Part shown: positions 60,158 through 64,000 of the stretch, in pieces
Position numbering within the stretch: position 1 is the first letter of the stretch
Layout of the letters: the number at the start of each line of letters is the position of its first letter
NCBI GenBank assembly: GCA_009869945.1
Contig: WIXG01000192.1
Location: 62,001 to 126,000, forward strand
Length of the DNA: 64,000 nucleotides
Direction of reading: 5' to 3'
Origin: Mesaphorura yosii
Taxonomy: Eukaryota > Arthropoda > Collembola > Poduromorpha > Tullbergiidae
Made by a program: the position numbers and the translations under genes
The notes under the pieces: model-generated
What the model was told of the DNA's origin: nothing
The model's database searches: none
Seen by the model: the letters and a program-made list of their open reading frames with translations, nothing else

Positions 60158-63100
60158 ATGGAAAAGCACGTCGTCAAAAAGGAAGAGGTTGACGAATGGG
60201 ACGGGTGGGATCTGCCGGCTGAATCGGAAGAACCTGCACCCGTTGAAGCTGAAAAGGCGTCTAGTCCCGAACTTACGGAGGAAAAGCCTATAATCGAAGC
60301 TGTTATACCTTTGTTATCTGGTGAAGTGGAAGCTCAGAAGTTGGCGAAAGAAGGAGATATCAGTCCGAAACTTTGGAACTTCAATGACGTCACAAGATTT
60401 CTTCTCTTGAATGGATGTGATGAAGCTAACGCACAGATACTGAGAGAAGCCGTAAGAACGTAGCGTAGTGCACAGGTAATGCTAAATAATCAACTGATTA
60501 ACTCATTCTTTCCTTTGCTTTGACGTATTCCAATTAGAGAACGGACGGCAAAAAACTGTTAATGTTAAATAAGGAGCAACTCGTGCTGCAAATGAGCGTG
60601 AGGGACGCTTTGGTTATCTCAAGACTTATCACGAGATTGAGAACTTTGGAGGAGGCGTACGTTAAGAAGCATTATGTCCCACCACCCAAGCCGGCATATG
60701 CGACGCCGGTTGTTCCATCACTCAATTTTAAAATCCCGAAGCGAAAAATGAATAGTACCTTCTGGAACGAAAAAACAAACCAATCTCCTCTGGCGTCGCC
60801 GTATGCTGAAAAGCGTAGGAAATTGGACGAAGGAAATAACTTTGGTTCAGGCACTGGAGCGAATGACGGTGGGTGGGGCTCCTCTGGTACGCATTTGTTC
60901 ACAAGAATGACACTGTTGATTCGTCAACAATGCTTCTTTACTTACTATCTTGTTCCAGGAGCCGGAACCAACTCGTCTGTTGCGAATGATGATGATGATG
61001 GGTGGGGATCTTCTGGTACGCAATGACATGCTAAAATGGCTACACAAAGCCAAACAATCATTAATTGTGTCTAACCGTAAGCGATATTGTAATATGTGCA
61101 ATGTTTCATTTTTTGTCCTTTCGCAAAGGAACTACTACTACAGTCAACTCACCCGCTGGGACTATTGATGATGATGGGTGGGGCAGTGGCAGCACAAGTA
61201 TATGTTTCAGTACTCCCACTTCCACACCTGCATCAGGTACGGTACAAAAGTTGGGCTATTTGGCCAGTTTCTTCAGTCTCACAAGAATTTTGTGTGGTCA
61301 TTTTCAGATTCATTTCATGAATCAAGATCCGGCGACAGAAATGACAATTTCAGAGGTCGCGGCGGTTCTAGGGGAGGCAATGGGAACCGAGGCCGCGGTG
61401 GAGGTCAATAAAAGTTGTACCCCCTGGTATTGCTAGTATAATATTAATATACTTATTATTTTGTCCTTGATAGGACGCGGGCCTCGGCCGGGAGATTGGT
61501 CTTGCGTTTGCGGAGCGAGTAACTTCGTTTGGAGAATGGACTGCTATAAATGCCATAAAGCTAAGGATGGAGCTGGAGGTATGAGGGACAGTGTCCGGCC
61601 AAGAGACTTATACTAAGGACTAATACATCTATAATCTTCTCTGCTCTGCAGATTCTAACACTGACGGAAACCAAAGTGGAGGAAACAGTTTCCGTGGAAG
61701 GGGAGGACGTGGAGGATCGCGTAAGAATTCTTTGTTAAATTAGTCAGCGAGCTCGTAACAGTTAATTACGTTTCATATGAAGGATACAACAACACTAATG
61801 ACGATAACTCCGGTTCCTCAAGTTTTGCTCAAAGTGATGATGACTGGGGCCCGTCAGCAACCTCACGTGAGTATAAGCGCAAGACGACAAGATATTGCCC
61901 AGAGTGGCGAAATATTAACCACGCTGGTTTATACCTGGCTTTTTCGGCTTGCTTTTTTGTTAGAAACCTATGGTTTAAACCCAACACACGTTAGATAGGG
62001 CCAAGATAGCGCCCATTGGGACTTGGGCGCCATTTTAGCCATTCTGCAGGGGTCTTGTTCGGTTTGAACAAAAAAAAAACAAATGAACTATTGCTTTTGG
62101 TTAAAACGCTTTTTTCGAATAAACCGTGATTTATTTCCACCCTGATATTGGCACATGTTCACTTCATGGGAAATGAAGTTCTAGATATACTTACTGTAAA
62201 TTCTAACACAGGAACTGGACATAGCACGCCTGCTCCCGTTGGGGATGGCGACGATTGGGGCGATACAGGTACCAGTGCGGCCATTTCTAGAAGTAAGAAC
62301 AAAGTGTGTTAGGACTAGATTTGCTCACTAAATGCTAAAATTGTGAGTTCTTCCTCAGGAGCCAATAATGGATCTTCTACCCAAGCTGACGATGATGGCT
62401 GGGGCAACGGGAGCACTTGTACTAGTTTCAGTACTCCCGTTTCAAGCCCTGCCTCAGGTACTGTCTAAACCTTCAGCCCCATCAATGTCATTAGGATCTA
62501 ATGATCTGTCTGCTGCCTGTGGCTATTCCCAGGTTCATATTTTGGCTCCAGATCTGATGACAGAAGTGATAATTTCAGAGGACGTGGAGGCGGTGGAGGT
62601 CGTGGTGGCTCGCGGGGAGGAAATGGGAACCGTGGCCGTGGTGGAGGTCAAGAAAATCCATAGCTTAAGGACATCCATCGAGATACTATATGCCATTATG
62701 ATTACAGGTCATGAACCTCGACCCGGAGATTGGCCCTGCTCTTCATGCGGAGCGAATAATTTCGCTCGAAGGACTGATTGTTTCAAGTGTCATCAAGAGA
62801 AGGATGACTCTGGAGGTAGAGTGCGACCGTACTAACATAGTTCTACATGGCTAATTATTGAATTGGATTCTTTGACATATAGGTTCTACCGACGGAGGAA
62901 ATGGCAGAGATGGAGGATTCCGAGGAAGGGGAGGGCGTGGACGTGGGCGCGGAAGAGGCGGTGGAAATGGGGGCTGGGGTAAGAATTCGTTATAAATTCT
63001 TTATATACATGAAAAGTATCGAACTCTTATTAATTTTTAATCACAAAAGGGTTCAGTGCTGACTACGACAGCATCGTTTCTGCTAGCGTCACCGTTGCGC

Positions 63101-63940
63101 AAGACGATGACTGGGGCACGTTTTCGTCTTCATTCGGTAAGTAATTCAGTTCAATTCATAAGTCCCTTGTTGATTGAAATTGGCGAGACCTATGCATATT
63201 TATGCAACTCAAATTCTTACAAGGAACTGGAAACCGTGCGCCTGTGACTAACACTGTAGATGAAGACGACTGGGGCGATTCTAGCACTAGCATCAGTCTC
63301 CCAGCTCAACCTAAACCTTCAGGTATGTGGAATGAAAACTGTGAGTATAAAATCTTGGGATTTTACTGCATTGAAGAAACGAAACTGTTATGATTTTGCT
63401 CTTATCCTTCAGTAGTGACATCGAGAAGCAACGCGTCTGGAACACAGAAACCTGCAGACGATGATTGGGGCACGCCATCGACATCCGGTAAGTAATTAAA
63501 TACAACCCATTCCGCCATCCCACGTCCACAGACCTCGTTTCGATAGAAAAATTGAAATGGAGTTGGCACACAATTTGGCATGGGACTCCAGTCATGCTTC
63601 AGAATTACGGCAAATTCTACTTGGAAAATGCAGATGCAGGTATTTTAATGCATGTTCTCAAACAGAAACCGGAAACCAGGCGAGTGCTGCTCAAGCTGTG
63701 GATGACGATGATTGGGGCAATCCAACTGGCACCAGTGCTCCAGTTAAAGCTAAGGTTTCAGGTAAAAACAAGAAGTTTCAAGTGTAAAATCTTAGGATCT
63801 CACTGCACCTGAATCCGGAATGGAAACTGAATCAGGAATTTTCCTGTTATGTTATTTTTCACGAGCAGAAGTGAGAAATGCGCCTTCAGGCCATAAAAAT
63901 GATGATGACGACTGGAATACCAACACGCCCGCATCGTCCG
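60158..63940 (+). CDS. Modular SAM / acidic-WG / RGG / RanBP2 zinc-finger protein (partial, runs off the window)
   Basis: Not recognised as a named gene. Exons: 60158-60451, 60538-60886, 60959-61015, 61129-61236, 61308-61403, 61474-61578, 61652-61720, 61783-61866, 62212-62292, 62359-62457, 62533-62646, 62708-62815, 62883-62978, 63050-63136, 63224-63322, 63413-63487, 63666-63761, 63869-63940; at least 696 residues, continuing right. The ATG at 60158 is preferred (GCAATGG); one at 60098 is also in frame. Exons 1-2 hold an acidic DEWDGWD start and a SAM-like domain (LWNFNDVTRFLLLNGC, DGKKLLMLNKEQLVL). Then single-module exons follow: acidic WG (exons 2, 3, 4, 8, 9, 10, 14-18), RGG (5, 7, 11, 13) and zinc finger (6, 12). 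The fingers read DWSCVCGASNFVWRMDCYKC and DWPCSSCGANNFARRTDCFK then C. RGG plus RanBP2 fingers imply RNA binding; the WG motifs could bind Argonaute-like partners. The missing C-terminus could be a DEAD-box helicase of Vasa type. Confidence 0.85.
61129..61866 (+). repeat. Five-exon duplicated block, copy 1 (WG-RGG-ZnF-RGG-WG)
   Basis: Exons 4-8 of the modular gene. Order: DDDGWGSGSTS with TPTSTPASG; RGG tract with NGNRGRGGG; zinc finger 1; RGG tract with FRGRGGRGG; DDDWGPS. The same order, intron phases and several exact peptide stretches recur at 62359-63136. Confidence 0.8.
61474..61578 (+). other. Zinc-finger exon 1 with C-x-C spacing
   Basis: This 105-base phase 1-1 exon encodes one RanBP2-type finger, but its first cysteine pair is C-V-C, one residue shorter than the usual C-x2-C seen in the second finger (C-S-S-C at 62708-62815). 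The conserved Trp before it, the Asn and the second pair C-Y-K-C are present. Confidence 0.75.
61867..62211 (+). other. Enlarged intron in the module array
   Basis: At 345 bases this is by far the longest intron among the repeated exons, whose other introns are mostly 60-180 bases. It contains an inverted repeat GCGCCCA / TGGGCGC near 62009-62031 with an 8-base loop, and a short A-run near 62070-62078. It sits between the WG exons that separate the two duplicated blocks. No coding sequence. Confidence 0.5.
62359..63136 (+). repeat. Five-exon duplicated block, copy 2 (WG-RGG-ZnF-RGG-WG)
   Basis: Exons 10-14: DDDGWGNGSTC with TPVSSPASG; a longer RGG tract also ending NGNRGRGGG; zinc finger 2 with regular C-x2-C; RGG tract FRGRGGRGRGRGRGG ending GGWG; DDDWGTF. 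Both RGG exons that precede a finger use the same unusual donor, GGAG/GTCAA. Confidence 0.8.
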
Positions 63941-64000
63941 GTGAGTAATGCCAGTAGCGTGCCTGGTACCTGGGAAATGCAGTGACGGTAGTAATGGTGT
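63941..64000 (+). other. Intron at the right edge
   Basis: The window ends inside the intron after exon 18; the donor GTGAGT follows the exon in phase 1, so at least one more exon must lie to the right. Confidence 0.7.

Noticed and set aside
1..64000. CRISPR arrays, prophage, operons, bacterial promoters or integrons
   Set aside because: The window is intron-rich animal DNA; no such structure is present.

Overview
This is a eukaryotic, almost certainly arthropod, genomic window of about 64 kb. The genes are split by short GT-AG introns (mostly 50-500 nt). The proteins are animal ones: a Frizzled receptor, a Prop-type paired-class homeobox gene, SIRT1 and a GRAMD1/Aster sterol-transfer protein. 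A divergent seven-helix chemoreceptor and two secreted or membrane proteins of arthropod type narrow this further. The style of the chemoreceptor suggests a basal hexapod such as a springtail; that is an inference from memory of the family, not a proof. I rebuilt exons by hand from splice sites and reading phase. For every gene whose start and stop both lie in the window, the exon lengths sum to a multiple of three; for GRAMD1 this needs a proposed 43-nt exon.

Layout, left to right. 1-3219: no gene seen. 3220-8807 (+): GRAMD1/Aster. 9126-9977 (-): EMC3, tail-to-tail with GRAMD1. 11405-14324 (+): SIRT1. 16094-17118 (+): CCDC124. 18088-21169 (+): a 995-residue proline-rich secreted protein. 23103-26128 (+): an SLC5 sodium-coupled solute carrier. 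26339-27672 (-): a chemoreceptor. 28256-30447 (-): PIGS of the GPI transamidase. 34024-36625 (+): a small membrane protein with a C-terminal cysteine module. 38657-45471 (-): the Prop-type homeobox gene with a 4.7-kb intron. 45472-55028: a 9.5-kb gene-free stretch. 55029-56083 (+): an MCFD2-like EF-hand protein. 56593-58962 (-): Frizzled. 59823-59979 (-): a possible orphan terminal exon. 60158 to beyond the right edge (+): a remarkable modular RNA-binding-type protein.

The genes do not form one pathway. Several serve the ER and secretory system: GRAMD1 (ER to plasma membrane sterol transfer), EMC3 (membrane protein insertion), PIGS (GPI attachment) and MCFD2 (ER to Golgi cargo). Frizzled (Wnt signalling) and Prop (transcription) are developmental genes; SIRT1 and CCDC124 are nuclear and ribosomal housekeeping genes.

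The most unusual item is the last gene. After an N-terminal SAM-like domain it becomes an array of tiny exons. Every internal exon from the third onward is a multiple of three in length and is flanked by phase-1 introns. Each encodes one module: an acidic tryptophan motif (D-D-D-[G]-W-G), an RGG tract or a RanBP2-type zinc finger. A five-exon block of this array (WG, RGG, ZnF, RGG, WG) occurs twice. This is a clear case of protein growth by symmetric exon duplication. The repeated acidic WG motifs raise the question of Argonaute-type binding, or of a germ-granule (Vasa-like) role. The C-terminus lies outside the window.
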